DNA of 51,972 nucleotides from Gammaproteobacteria bacterium (GTDB taxonomy: Bacteria; Pseudomonadota; Gammaproteobacteria; Steroidobacterales; Steroidobacteraceae), in the NCBI GenBank assembly GCA_028293805.1, contig JAQGOC010000262.1:1-51972 (forward strand). Reading direction: 5' to 3'. This document shows positions 8,490 to 17,503 of the stretch, piece after piece. The position numbers and the translations under genes are program-made. The notes below the pieces were generated by a model. That model did not search any database. It had not been told where the DNA came from and saw nothing but the letters and a program-made list of their open reading frames with translations. Position 1 is the first letter of the stretch, and every line of letters begins with the position of its first letter.

Positions 8490-8675
8490 ATGAAGACACT
8501 CTGCATCATTGGTTTGCTCTCAGTCGCGAGCGCTTGTTCTTTGCACGGCGGCAATGCGCGTGCGCTGCGCTGCGACGGCCGTCTGCAGCCGATCAATGCG
8601 CCGGGGCGGCCCGGGGCCTCCGTCCAGAAGACGCCGGCGCCGCCTTCCGGTAAGTCGCTCATGGAAAGTCCATGA
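8490..8675 (+). CDS. small lipoprotein in the VirB7 position
   Basis: A 61-residue protein with a short lipoprotein signal, MKTLCIIGLLSVASACSLHG, whose lipobox (V-A-S-A-C or similar) puts the lipidated cysteine at about residue 16. The remainder is short and proline-rich (GRPGASVQKTPAPPSG). VirB7 lipoproteins stabilise VirB9 at the outer membrane; position between virB6 and virB8, size and lipobox support that role, though VirB7 proteins share little sequence. An excellent GGAGG lies five bases before the ATG. Its stop overlaps virB8 by four bases (ATGA), so a longer in-frame reading from 7479 is rejected. Confidence 0.75.
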   Translation: MKTLCIIGLLSVASACSLHGGNARALRCDGRLQPINAPGRPGASVQKTPAPPSGKSLMESP

Positions 8676-9391
8676 AGGCCGCGACGGCTGATGAATCGCT
8701 CGACGGCTACTTCCAGGAAGCCGCGTCATGGGACGACGATCGGGTTGCCGAGGCGTGTCGCAGCGCCCGGAACGCGTGGCGCGTTGCCGCCGCCGGGTGG
8801 ATCTGCGCGGTTACGGGCGGTGCGTCGCTGTTATTGCTGATGCCGCTGAAGCGAGTCGATCCATTCGTCGTTCGGGTTGACAATAGCACCGGCATTGTCG
8901 ACATCGTGCCAATGTATTCGGGCGGCGCCGGTGTGGACCAGTCGATCACGCGCTACTTTCTCACTCATTACATCACGATCTGCGAGCGATTCAACTTCGT
9001 GACGGCCGAGAGCGACTACGAGGAGTGCGGGGCCTTTCACGCCGCACAACGTAATCAAGCCTGGTCGGCACTCTGGACCAAGAGCAACCCGGCCTCGCCG
9101 CTAAACGTCCACAAAGATGGCAGCACCGTGCGTGCGCAGGTGGAATCGGTGAGTTTCTTCCGGCGCGCGAGCGGAGTGTCGGACTTGGCGCAGGTGCGCT
9201 ACGTGAGGGCCGAACGCCAGGGCAACGGAGCCGAGGAGCGCTTCACTCACTGGATTGCGACGATTCAGTATGCCTACGCGGCCCCTTCGAAGGATCCGCA
9301 GATCCGTCGTTGGAATCCACTCGGCTTCAAGATCGTGGAGGTCACCACCGAGCCCGAAGTGCTCGCGCCTTCGCCCGCCACCCCTAAATAA
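8672..9391 (+). CDS. virB8: VirB8 inner-membrane assembly factor
   Basis: A 239-residue bitopic protein: cytoplasmic N-terminus (about 1-40), one membrane segment (VAAAGWICAVTGGASLLLLM), then a periplasmic NTF2-like domain. Family hallmarks are PLKRVDPFVVRVDNSTGIVD directly after the membrane span, the YFLTHYITICERFNF helix and the C-terminal NPLGFKIVEV strand. VirB8 nucleates assembly of VirB9 and VirB10. The start is coupled (ATGA) to the preceding lipoprotein. Confidence 0.93.
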   Translation: MKAATADESLDGYFQEAASWDDDRVAEACRSARNAWRVAAAGWICAVTGGASLLLLMPLKRVDPFVVRVDNSTGIVDIVPMYSGGAGVDQSITRYFLTHYITICERFNFVTAESDYEECGAFHAAQRNQAWSALWTKSNPASPLNVHKDGSTVRAQVESVSFFRRASGVSDLAQVRYVRAERQGNGAEERFTHWIATIQYAYAAPSKDPQIRRWNPLGFKIVEVTTEPEVLAPSPATPK

Positions 9392-9409
9392 GGATATTGA
9401 GGATCCCTC

Positions 9410-10249
9410 ATGACTACCGGACAGCAGAGGATTTCGTTCGGATGTGCCCGGACACTGGCTTTGGCGATATGTGTCATGCCTGGCACGTTGAGCGTGCATG
9501 CCGAGGCGCTACCCGCCAAAGACAGTGGTGACGCCCGAGTTCGGGTTGCCGCTTACAGCCCCGACAAGGTCTACCGCCTCGTCGGGTACGTGGGCTATCA
9601 GATCGATCTGGAGTTCGCGCCCGAGGAGGTGTTTGTCGGCTTGGGCGCCGGGGATATCGAGGGGTTGGCCTTCGCCGCACAAGGCAATCACCTGTTCCTG
9701 AAGCCCAAGGCGGCCAGGGTGCGTACCAACCTCACCGTGCTGACCAATCACCGTGAATACCAGTTCGATTACACGGCGAGCACCGAGCACCCGGATCCCC
9801 GCGAGCCGGATGTGATCTACGCATTACGCTTTGCTTATCCGCGGCCGCCGACTTTGCCGGGCGCCGAGGCTGCCGATAAGATCGAGAAGCAACTCGGAAA
9901 AGCCGCCGCGGCTCGCCCGCTCAATGTCGATTACTGGTATTGCGGGCATTCGGCGGTGAAACCTGTTGCCGCCTCGGACGACGGCATACACACACGGCTT
10001 CGCTTCGGCGCTCGCGCGGAGCTTCCCGCAATATTCATCCGCAATGACGATGGTAGCGAGTCGCTGCTGAACTTCAGCATGGACGCGGGAGACGTCATCA
10101 TCCATCGGGTCGCGCGACAGCTCATCGTACGTCGCGGAAAGCTTACAGGCTGCATTGTCAACAAGGCTTTCACCGGCGGAGGGGAGCGGTTGGATTCAGG
10201 TACTGTCGCACCCGCTGTCGAGCGCGTGACGCAAGGAGTGCGCCCATGA
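9410..10249 (+). CDS. virB9: VirB9 outer-membrane core complex protein
   Basis: A 279-residue exported protein with a signal peptide (about residues 1-34, ending VHAEA). The N-terminal domain carries the YSPDKVYRLVGYVGYQIDLE / FAPEE block and GDIEGLAFAAQGNHLFLKPK; the C-terminal beta-domain has LNVDYWYCGH and TRLRFGARAELPAIFI, typical of VirB9. With VirB7 and VirB10 it forms the ring spanning the outer membrane. An AGGAT/GAGG element precedes the ATG. It overlaps virB10 by four bases. Confidence 0.93.
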   Translation: MTTGQQRISFGCARTLALAICVMPGTLSVHAEALPAKDSGDARVRVAAYSPDKVYRLVGYVGYQIDLEFAPEEVFVGLGAGDIEGLAFAAQGNHLFLKPKAARVRTNLTVLTNHREYQFDYTASTEHPDPREPDVIYALRFAYPRPPTLPGAEAADKIEKQLGKAAAARPLNVDYWYCGHSAVKPVAASDDGIHTRLRFGARAELPAIFIRNDDGSESLLNFSMDAGDVIIHRVARQLIVRRGKLTGCIVNKAFTGGGERLDSGTVAPAVERVTQGVRP

Positions 10250-11535
10250 ATCGCCTGGAGAATGCTGACGGACGGAGTCATGAGGAAGATCGTGACGGTA
10301 CGGTGCACGGGGAGCGCGGAGATCCCACGGTCAACAGCGCACGCTCAGTGCAGTCGCGAGTGAGTAGCGTTCTGGCGGCCGGACTCATGATCACGCTCGG
10401 GTTGGGAGCCCTGTCCTGGTATTACGGGAACGCACTCGGTCGGCAGAAGCGCGCTCGCCAGGCCGCGCAGACGGCGTCGACCAACAGTGCGCAAGGCGAA
10501 ATGGCGCTTCCGTCACTGGGACGGATCGACTCCCCGCGCATAACGGCTTCGGACACTTCGGCGCCGGTCTCCGGAGAGAACGCAGACGTCGGCGCGCAGC
10601 GTCAGTCCGCTGGCGGGGCGTTTCTGCCTACGGCGGCTCCCGAGCCGCCGCTGGAACAGGCGCGCTCGAATTGGAATACGGCGGGCGGGTCGGTACCGCC
10701 CTACAGCTCGCCTGACCCCTATCGCGCTCCGCGGCGGGAGGGCGCTTCGGACCGGCGCTTGTCGGGTGCCGCTTTTGCGCGGGAGTCCACCCCGCCGACT
10801 TCCACGCCGACGAGCGAAGCGCAGGAAACCGATGTCATAGCGCTGCAGGCGAGTCGTGCCGCGGTAAACGATATATCGAATACACGGGCCGAGGGCGGTC
10901 TGACCGCGCTTCTAAGGCCAGGGGCAACACCCGCGGCGCGGGCGCAAACGCTTCCCACCCAGAGGCTTCTGCTGCCCAGGGGAGCGTTCATCGACTGTAC
11001 GCTGGAGACTGCCATCGACTCGACGCTGCCGGGTATGACGACGTGCGTCACCGCTACCGACACATTTGGCGTGGACGGCAAGGTCGTTTTGCTCGAGCGG
11101 GGCTCGAAGTTGGTAGGAGAGACCCGGGGCGAGGTGCAAAACGGCGCCGCGCGAGTCTTCGTCGTCTGGACCGAGGCACGCACCCCCACAGGTGTACTCG
11201 TGCCGCTCGATTCGCCGGGGACTGACGAGCTCGGTCGCTCGGGCCTTCCCGGAAAGGTCAATCGACACTTCTGGGATCGCTTTGGCGCGGCGATGTTGAT
11301 TTCCGTAATCGACGGGGCCGTGCAGGCGGCCCTCCAGCCTGCCAATCGCGGCGGCGGGACGGTGATCTATAACCCGGCGGCAACCCAGGACCTCCTGACC
11401 GACGTGCTGAAGGGAACTCTCAACATCGCTCCCACGATCGTCAAGCATCAGGGTGACCGGATCCAGATCCTGGTGGCGCGCGATCTCGATTTCAGGCCGG
11501 TCTATGAGCTCCGCTCTGTCGCCGCTGGCCGCTGA
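10246..11535 (+). CDS. virB10: VirB10 energy-sensing core protein
   Basis: A 429-residue protein with an N-terminal cytoplasmic part, a membrane helix at about 40-58 (VLAAGLMITLGLGALSWYYG), a long proline/serine-rich periplasmic linker (about 70-200) and the C-terminal TrbI/VirB10 beta-barrel domain. Landmarks of that domain are LPRGAFIDCTLETAIDSTLP, the VTATDTFGVDGKVVLLERGS stretch, VNRHFWDRFGAAMLISVI and the closing DRIQILVARDLDF. It bridges inner and outer membranes and senses ATP use by the ATPases. The start is coupled to virB9 (ATGA); its final 32 bases overlap virB11. Confidence 0.95.
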   Translation: MNRLENADGRSHEEDRDGTVHGERGDPTVNSARSVQSRVSSVLAAGLMITLGLGALSWYYGNALGRQKRARQAAQTASTNSAQGEMALPSLGRIDSPRITASDTSAPVSGENADVGAQRQSAGGAFLPTAAPEPPLEQARSNWNTAGGSVPPYSSPDPYRAPRREGASDRRLSGAAFARESTPPTSTPTSEAQETDVIALQASRAAVNDISNTRAEGGLTALLRPGATPAARAQTLPTQRLLLPRGAFIDCTLETAIDSTLPGMTTCVTATDTFGVDGKVVLLERGSKLVGETRGEVQNGAARVFVVWTEARTPTGVLVPLDSPGTDELGRSGLPGKVNRHFWDRFGAAMLISVIDGAVQAALQPANRGGGTVIYNPAATQDLLTDVLKGTLNIAPTIVKHQGDRIQILVARDLDFRPVYELRSVAAGR

Positions 11536-12592
11536 TCCGGTGATTCGGCCGCTGGCAGCCGACGAGTCGCCGCGTGTGTGCGGCGACTCGTCGGCGCTCG
11601 ACCTCACGCTGCATGCGCTGCGGCCCCTTCTCGCCGATCCAACGGTGACGGAGGTCTGTATCAATCGGCCGGCGGAAGCGTTCGTCGAAACCCGCTCCGG
11701 CTGGCAGCGCCACTGCCTGCCTTTCGCGGATTTCCAGTGGTGTCGCCGCCTGGCCAAGCTCGTTGCCCACTCCACCCGGCAACGGATCGATGAATCCTGC
11801 CCCTTGCTGTCGGCCTCCCTGCCGAGCGGTGAGCGGATCCAGATCGTTCTGCCTCCGGCAACGACCCTGGATTGTGTGGCCATCACGATTCGGCGGCCGT
11901 CGGATGCAGTGTGGTCGATCGGGGAATTGTCGCAACGAGGCATTTTCCGGGCCACACGGCACGGGAGTGACGCTCTGGATGAAACCGAGGCTGAGCTCCT
12001 GCGCCTGCTGGCGGGGACCGACTATGAGGCGTTCATGCGCCTCGCAGTGAGGAGCCGCAAGAATATCCTGGTCTCGGGACCCACCGGCTCCGGCAAAACG
12101 ACCTGGACCAAGGCATTGATCCGGGAAATTCCAGGCGATGAGCGCCTTGTGACGATCGAGGATGCGCAGGAGCTGGTGCTCGACCGGCACCCCAATCACG
12201 TACGGCTCTTCTACAGCAAGGATGACCAGGGACTGGCCCGCGTGACACCTAAGCAACTGCTCGAGTGCTGTCTCAGAATGAAACCCGATCGCATTCTGCT
12301 CGCGGAGCTGCGCGCTGAAGAGGCGTTCGATTACCTGCGGAATGTAAATTCCGGCCACCCCGGCTCCATCACCAGCGTGCACGCCACGAGCGCCGAGCTC
12401 GCCTTCGAGCAGCTCGTCCTGTTGGTCAAGCAGAGTCAGGGCGGGCGTGAGCTCGCACGCCGCGACATCAAGAGCCTGCTCTATCTTCTGGTTGATGTGG
12501 TGATCCAGTGCGGTGTGGAGCGGCACGAGCGTTTCATCAAGCAGATCTGGTACCAGCCGGCGCGCAAGCGCGCTGTGTCGCTCGAGCAGTGA
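11504..12592 (+). CDS. virB11: VirB11 hexameric traffic ATPase
   Basis: A 362-residue ATPase. The N-terminal domain begins near residue 25 with LDLTLHALRPLLADPTVTEV followed by CINRPAEAFVE, the standard VirB11 opening. The motor domain has Walker A SGPTGSGKTT (from S191), a VTIEDAQELVL Asp-box strand, Walker B RILLAELRAEEA (E268) and a His-box SGHPGSITSVHATSA. It switches the machine between pilus building and DNA transfer. I start it at the ATG at 11504, inside the end of virB10; there is no strong ribosome site, so translational coupling is likely. An ATG at 11453 would overlap further and is less likely. Confidence 0.94.
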   Translation: MSSALSPLAADPVIRPLAADESPRVCGDSSALDLTLHALRPLLADPTVTEVCINRPAEAFVETRSGWQRHCLPFADFQWCRRLAKLVAHSTRQRIDESCPLLSASLPSGERIQIVLPPATTLDCVAITIRRPSDAVWSIGELSQRGIFRATRHGSDALDETEAELLRLLAGTDYEAFMRLAVRSRKNILVSGPTGSGKTTWTKALIREIPGDERLVTIEDAQELVLDRHPNHVRLFYSKDDQGLARVTPKQLLECCLRMKPDRILLAELRAEEAFDYLRNVNSGHPGSITSVHATSAELAFEQLVLLVKQSQGGRELARRDIKSLLYLLVDVVIQCGVERHERFIKQIWYQPARKRAVSLEQ

Positions 12593-12601
12593 GCCGCCGC
12601 C

Positions 12602-14470
12602 ATGTCCATTTTTAACGCAGCGGGATTGAGCGCACTGACGCACGGCTGGCCGGGTCTTGCTCTCGCTTACACGTCGGTCGAGGCGCCCCTGCTTGCGGGG
12701 TTGGTGCGGGGGCGTGCGCACCTTGGGAAGCTACTGCTCTCGCCGCTCATTGCGGCACCTCTGACAGTGGCTGCCGGCGTTGGAATAGCCGCTGCCGCAC
12801 CGTTGACGCGTAGCCTCGGCTTCGCGAGCCAAGGGCTGATGCAACTGTCCTTTGGCGTCGGATTCAGTGTCGCATTGGGTTACGCCAGCGGCCGCGTCAT
12901 AGCCAAGGGGGCACGTTCCGGAAGTTCCCATCAACGTGGGGCGCTCGTAGAGGACGCGGAGACACCGGCGGTTTCCCGGCGGGCAGGGCGGGCCCGCGGC
13001 GGCGAGCGCAACAGTGACCGGATGATGCGAGGTCATGGTGGCATCATCACCCTTGCGGGAAAGTCCGTGTCGGCCGACGACGAGACCAAACACTTCAAAA
13101 TCATCGGTACCACCGGTACGGGCAAGAGCACTGCCATTCGCGAAGTGCTCGCGAGCGCCCTGCGCCGCGGCGACCGGGCGGTGATCGCCGATCCGGACGG
13201 AGGGTATCTCGAGCGCTTTTATGATGCCCGCCGTGGCGATGCCATCCTCAACCCATTCGATGGAGCATCGGCGAAGTGGGATCTTTATGGCGAGATCCGG
13301 AACGCGTACGACGTGGAGCAACTCGCCCGGTCGCTCATTCCGGATCACGACGGCTCGGACCGAAGCTGGCGCGGTTATGCCCGCACATTCTTCGGTGCGG
13401 TCACCCGGCGCACGCACGAAGCGGGAGTCAAGGATGTCGCGGAGCTGTATCGCCTGCTTGTGATGGCCAGTGCGACGGAGCTCAAGATCCTCGTTGCCGG
13501 AACTCCCGCGCAACCCTTTCTCGAAGAGCACAACAGCCGCATGTTCGATTCCATCCGGTCCGTGACCAGCTCGGCAGTCGGTGCGCTCGAGTACGTCGCG
13601 CAGCAAAAGAGTCCCTTGCTCTGCGTGCGAAGCTGGGTCGCACCGGGTTCTACGCCGGCAAGCACGAGCTCTGGCGACCGTACGAGCGCTTCCGAGCGCA
13701 CGGAATACGGGGAGAACGATAGCGGATCCCCTCAGCGTCGCCCCCGCGGCGTGCTGTTTATTCCCTACCAGGCCGGGCAGATCGCTGCCCTGCGTTCGAC
13801 GATTTCGGCCTGGATGCGTCTCGCCATCTTCGAGGCGATGAATCAGAAGGAGGGCGACCAGCGGCTGTGGTTCGTGGTCGATGAGCTCGATGCCTTGGGC
13901 CAGATAGACGGACTGAAGGACGCTCTGGCCCGTCTGCGCAAATTCGGCGGCCGCTGTCTGCTGGGATTTCAGTCGATCGCACAGGTCTCGAGCACCTATG
14001 GAAGCGGTGAGGCGCAGACAATTGTCGAAAATTGCGGCAACACGCTGATTCTGCGCTGCTCGAGCAGCGAGCGCGGCGGTACCGCTAACTTCGCCTCCCG
14101 ACTCATCGGACAGCGCGAGGTGGTTCGCACCACGACCTCCCGCTCCAGGCGAATGACCCAACTCGTGCCATCGGTCACACGGTCCGAGCATTTCAATATC
14201 GAGCCGGCGGTCATGGATTCCGAAATCGAGCAGCTACCCGACCTCGTGGGCTATCTCAAGTTCGCATCGAAGCCGCAGTGGAGCCGCGTAGCTCTCAATC
14301 CACACGCCACAGCGCCCGCGAGGGGGCCGGACTCCCGGATCGCCATCGAAACAGAAAACACTCGGGCCCGCCTGGGCGAGCGCGGGGCGGATAGTGGATC
14401 AGGCCACCCGGACGCCGCCCGCAACTCCGTCCGCGAGAATTCGCCGTCGGACGAAGGTTTCGAGCCCTAG
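12602..14470 (+). CDS. type IV coupling protein, TrwB/TraD family (copy 1)
   Basis: A 622-residue DNA-pumping coupling ATPase. The N-terminus has hydrophobic segments around residues 45-95, then a basic linker. The TrwB_AAD_bind motor follows with Walker A GTTGTGKST (169-177) and Walker B WFVVDELDALG (D427-E428), plus the conserved GRCLLGFQSIAQVSSTYG block. Compared with copy 2 it carries an extra segment of about 31 residues after SWVAPG (346-378; Ser/Thr/Glu-rich) and a longer disordered C-terminal tail. It lies 9 bases after virB11. Coupling proteins link the relaxosome to the secretion channel; why two are present is not evident. Confidence 0.92.
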   Translation: MSIFNAAGLSALTHGWPGLALAYTSVEAPLLAGLVRGRAHLGKLLLSPLIAAPLTVAAGVGIAAAAPLTRSLGFASQGLMQLSFGVGFSVALGYASGRVIAKGARSGSSHQRGALVEDAETPAVSRRAGRARGGERNSDRMMRGHGGIITLAGKSVSADDETKHFKIIGTTGTGKSTAIREVLASALRRGDRAVIADPDGGYLERFYDARRGDAILNPFDGASAKWDLYGEIRNAYDVEQLARSLIPDHDGSDRSWRGYARTFFGAVTRRTHEAGVKDVAELYRLLVMASATELKILVAGTPAQPFLEEHNSRMFDSIRSVTSSAVGALEYVAQQKSPLLCVRSWVAPGSTPASTSSGDRTSASERTEYGENDSGSPQRRPRGVLFIPYQAGQIAALRSTISAWMRLAIFEAMNQKEGDQRLWFVVDELDALGQIDGLKDALARLRKFGGRCLLGFQSIAQVSSTYGSGEAQTIVENCGNTLILRCSSSERGGTANFASRLIGQREVVRTTTSRSRRMTQLVPSVTRSEHFNIEPAVMDSEIEQLPDLVGYLKFASKPQWSRVALNPHATAPARGPDSRIAIETENTRARLGERGADSGSGHPDAARNSVRENSPSDEGFEP

Positions 14471-14489
14471 GCCTATGGGGAGACACGTC

Positions 14490-14984
14490 ATGGAAGACAA
14501 GACGATGGAATTCGGACTGCTGCTCGAAGCTGCGCGCGCCCAGCAGACGCTCGCCCACACTGTTCTGGAGAAGCTGAAGGCGCACATGTGTGCGCTGGAT
14601 GAAGTGGTGCGTGAGGAAATCCGCCGCACGTTGATTGACGAGCTGCAGGTCTTGGGAAACGACAGCAGGCGTGCGTCTGAAGCACTGCGCGGATTGGGTC
14701 GTTCAGTCAACCTGCGAGTAGCGTTGTGGAGCGTTGGCATTACGGCACTCTGTGCGGCGATTCCGCTCGTTGCAGCGTGGTGGCTTCTCCCCTCGCGGGG
14801 CGAGGTCGCGGCCTTGCGATCAAAGCGAGACGAGTTGGCAGCAAGCGTCGCCGCCCTAGAACAACGCGGCGCACGCATTGACTTGAGGCGCTGCGGGGGC
14901 ACCGATCGGCTCTGCGTTCGAGTGGACCGGAAAGCGCCGGTCTACGGAGAGGCGGCAGACTACTTCGTTGTGAAGGGATACTGA
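14490..14984 (+). CDS. coiled-coil membrane protein between the coupling proteins, possible mobilization accessory
   Basis: A 164-residue protein: an N-terminal helical region (LLLEAARAQQTLAHTVLEKL; LDEVVREEIRRTLIDELQVL), one membrane span (ALWSVGITALCAAIPLVAAW) and a second short coiled coil (GEVAALRSKRDELAASVAAL) before a C-terminal module LRRCGGTDRLCVRVD...YGEAADYFVVKGY. The layout recalls MbeB/MobB-type relaxosome accessory proteins, which carry a helix and a membrane span and help stabilise the relaxase-coupling-protein contact; the assignment is by layout and position, not a firm family match. The ATG at 14490 is chosen because GGGGAG lies seven bases upstream. It starts 20 bases after coupling protein 1 and ends 5 bases before copy 2. 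Confidence 0.65.
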   Translation: MEDKTMEFGLLLEAARAQQTLAHTVLEKLKAHMCALDEVVREEIRRTLIDELQVLGNDSRRASEALRGLGRSVNLRVALWSVGITALCAAIPLVAAWWLLPSRGEVAALRSKRDELAASVAALEQRGARIDLRRCGGTDRLCVRVDRKAPVYGEAADYFVVKGY

Positions 14985-14988
14985 AATC

Positions 14989-16392
14989 ATGGACGGAACA
15001 ACTGCGTTGCGGGCGATGCTGCTCGAATGGACCACGGGGTGGCGAGCCATTGCGCTTCCGCTGGGTCTGTTACTCATCCTCTGCGGCGGCTTTCTGGCAT
15101 TACGGCCCAAATCCCGGGATATTCACAAGCGGGGTACAAGGATCGTCGAAGGCAGACGCGCTCAGCGCAAAGCCATTCGCTCGAAGCAAGCCTCTGGCGA
15201 TGCGTCACTGACCCTCGCGAGCGTCCGCATCTCTGCGCTGGATGAGGCCAAGCACTTCAAGCTCATTGGCACGACCGGCACCGGGAAGTCGACCGCCATC
15301 CGCGAACTGCTGCGTGGTGCGCTCGAACGCGGCGACCGGGCCGTCATCACCGATCCCGACGCCGGGTATCTCATGACCTTCCACGATCGCTATCGCGGTG
15401 ATGTGGTCCTGAATCCATTCGAGAAGTATTCGGTGAAGTGGGATCCCTTCGCGGAAATCCGAGCGCCCTATGACGCAGACCAACTCGCCGGCGGGCTGGT
15501 GCCTCTTACCGAGGACTCCTCGGGGCGGGAATGGCGCGGTTACGCGCGCACTTTTCTGACGGCTGTCATACGGCGTTGCCATCAGTCCGGACAGCACGAC
15601 GCGGCGGAGCTTTGGCGGTTGCTCGCCATTGCTCCCAGTACCGAGCTGCGGCCCATCGTCGCGGGTACGCCGGCGCAACCGTTCCTGGAGCCCGACAACG
15701 CGCGCATGTTTGGTTCGATCCGCTCGGTCGCGGGTTCCGCGGCCGCGGCACTGGCGTACGTGAAGGACCAGCGTGCGGTTCCCTTCTCAGTGCGGGACTG
15801 GGTGGAGTCGGGGCGTGGCGTGTTGTTCATTCCTTACAAGGCGGGTCAAATCGCGGCCTTGCGGTCGATCATCGCCACCTGGATGCGGTTGGCCATCTTC
15901 GAAGCGATGACCAACCCCGAGGAGGATCGGCGTCTGTGGTTCGTAGTCGACGAGCTCGATGCGCTCGGAGCGATCGACGGACTCAAGGACGCGCTTGCCC
16001 GCTTGCGCAAGTTCGGGGGCCGATGCGTGCTCGGCTTTCAGTCGATCGGACAGGTGTCCAGCACCTATGGTGCCGGCGAGGCGCAGACAATTGTCGAAAA
16101 TTGCAGCAACACTCTGGTCCTGCGCTGTTCCGGCAGCGAGAACGGCGGCACGTCGCATTTCGCCTCGCGTCTCATCGGCGAGCGCGAAATCATCCGCAGG
16201 CAGACTTCTCGCGGCCGCGATCGGGAGGGATTTTTCGCGGGCCGCGGCGCGCGCCGCTCGACCAGCGTGAGCGAACAACACGTGACGGAAGCCGCCGTCA
16301 TGCCGTCCGAGCTCGAGCAGTTGCCCGATCTCACGGGATATCTGAAGACCGCTTCATCGAAGGAGTGGCTGCGCGTGGCCTTCTCCCGTTAG
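14989..16392 (+). CDS. type IV coupling protein, TrwB/TraD family (copy 2)
   Basis: A 467-residue shorter paralog of the preceding coupling protein. A single N-terminal membrane helix (IALPLGLLLILCGGFLAL, about 22-40) replaces the larger membrane region of copy 1. The motor has Walker A GTTGTGKST (94-102) and Walker B WFVVDELDALG (D321-E322). Long runs are identical or nearly so to copy 1, such as AIDGLKDALARLRKFGGRC and SSTYG.GEAQTIVEN, but the insertion and C-terminal tail are missing. Both catalytic sites look intact. It is followed by the relaxase after 46 bases, the classical place for a coupling protein partner. Confidence 0.92.
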   Translation: MDGTTALRAMLLEWTTGWRAIALPLGLLLILCGGFLALRPKSRDIHKRGTRIVEGRRAQRKAIRSKQASGDASLTLASVRISALDEAKHFKLIGTTGTGKSTAIRELLRGALERGDRAVITDPDAGYLMTFHDRYRGDVVLNPFEKYSVKWDPFAEIRAPYDADQLAGGLVPLTEDSSGREWRGYARTFLTAVIRRCHQSGQHDAAELWRLLAIAPSTELRPIVAGTPAQPFLEPDNARMFGSIRSVAGSAAAALAYVKDQRAVPFSVRDWVESGRGVLFIPYKAGQIAALRSIIATWMRLAIFEAMTNPEEDRRLWFVVDELDALGAIDGLKDALARLRKFGGRCVLGFQSIGQVSSTYGAGEAQTIVENCSNTLVLRCSGSENGGTSHFASRLIGEREIIRRQTSRGRDREGFFAGRGARRSTSVSEQHVTEAAVMPSELEQLPDLTGYLKTASSKEWLRVAFSR

Positions 16393-16438
16393 CCGCGGGC
16401 TCGTTCCGGAAGGACCCAGGAACCCAGGAGCACACGGC

Positions 16439-17503
16439 ATGGCCATGTTCCGTTTACAGATCGAGAGCCTATCGCGAAAGGCCGGCCGGCGAGCGACCGC
16501 CGCTGCCGCCTATCGCGCAGGGGAGCGCATCCGCGATGAGCGGACCGGTGAGCTGCACAATTATTCGCGCCGCAAGGATGTACTGCACACCGAGATATTC
16601 CTGCCATCGAGCCTCGGTACCGCACCGCTGGAGTGGGCGCGCGACCGAGGCAGGCTATGGAACACTGCAGAACAGGCTGAGAAGCGCAAGGATGCCGCCG
16701 TAGCCCGCGAGTACCAGGTCGTCCTGCCGTTTGAGTTGGCACCGGCCGAGCGTCTCTCGTTGGCGCGCTCGTTTTCGCGGGAGTTGGCCGACCGCTATGG
16801 CGTTGCGGTGGATCTCGCGGTCCATGAGCCGCGGCCCGGGGGCGATTCGCGCAATTTCCACGCTCATTTGCTGACGACCACCCGGAAGGTGATGCCCGAG
16901 GGCCTGGGAGCCAAGACCGGGCTGGACATGCCGCGGGGCGCGCGAGCCGAGCAAGGACTTCCTAACCACAGCGAAGAGTACGGTGCGGTGCGCGAGCGAT
17001 GGGCAAGTCTCACGAACGCAGCGCTACGTGAGGCAAACATCGAGGCACGAGTCGATCACCGCTCTCTGGCAGCTCAGGGCGTCGACCGCGAACCGCTTCC
17101 GCGTATCCCCATTGCCGCCTACAGAATGGAAAGAAATGGGACGCGGAGCTCAGTCGCAGAGCGACTGCGTGAGGACTACAGAGCGAGGCTACAGGCGCGC
17201 GAGGAGCGCGCATCTGCGCGGCCAACGGAGCGCACGCGTACGGAACAGGCCGCTCTGCCGGTCGAGGAAGGAGTCGCATATCCCAAGAACATCGAAGACA
17301 TTGGACGCCAGGCTGTGAAAGCGTGGCTACGTTACCGGGAGGAGGAGGCGAGGAAGAGTGCCGAAAAGTCCGAGAGTCACCCGCGGGAGCAAGATCGCGA
17401 TCGACAGCGGAGCAACGCCGACAACTCCCAGCGCGATCACGATGATCGCGGCAGTGACGGACGGGCGGCCACGCGTGGACCGGATAACGACCACGAACTG
17501 TAA
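16439..17503 (+). CDS. MobA/MobL-family conjugative relaxase
   Basis: A 354-residue relaxase that would nick oriT and stay bound to the 5-prime end of the transferred strand. The N-terminus MAMFRLQIESLSRKAGRRAT and AAAAYRAGERI places a tyrosine at residue 25, the position of the catalytic Tyr in the RSF1010 MobA relaxase. The metal-binding histidines are visible in HEPRPGGDSRNFHAH (H129, H141, H143). The C-terminal third is charged and repetitive (RDRQRSNADNSQRDHDD), with no primase or helicase domain, so it is a short MOBQ-type enzyme. GGAG lies about eight bases before the ATG. I found no recognisable oriT nearby. Confidence 0.9.
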   Translation: MAMFRLQIESLSRKAGRRATAAAAYRAGERIRDERTGELHNYSRRKDVLHTEIFLPSSLGTAPLEWARDRGRLWNTAEQAEKRKDAAVAREYQVVLPFELAPAERLSLARSFSRELADRYGVAVDLAVHEPRPGGDSRNFHAHLLTTTRKVMPEGLGAKTGLDMPRGARAEQGLPNHSEEYGAVRERWASLTNAALREANIEARVDHRSLAAQGVDREPLPRIPIAAYRMERNGTRSSVAERLREDYRARLQAREERASARPTERTRTEQAALPVEEGVAYPKNIEDIGRQAVKAWLRYREEEARKSAEKSESHPREQDRDRQRSNADNSQRDHDDRGSDGRAATRGPDNDHEL

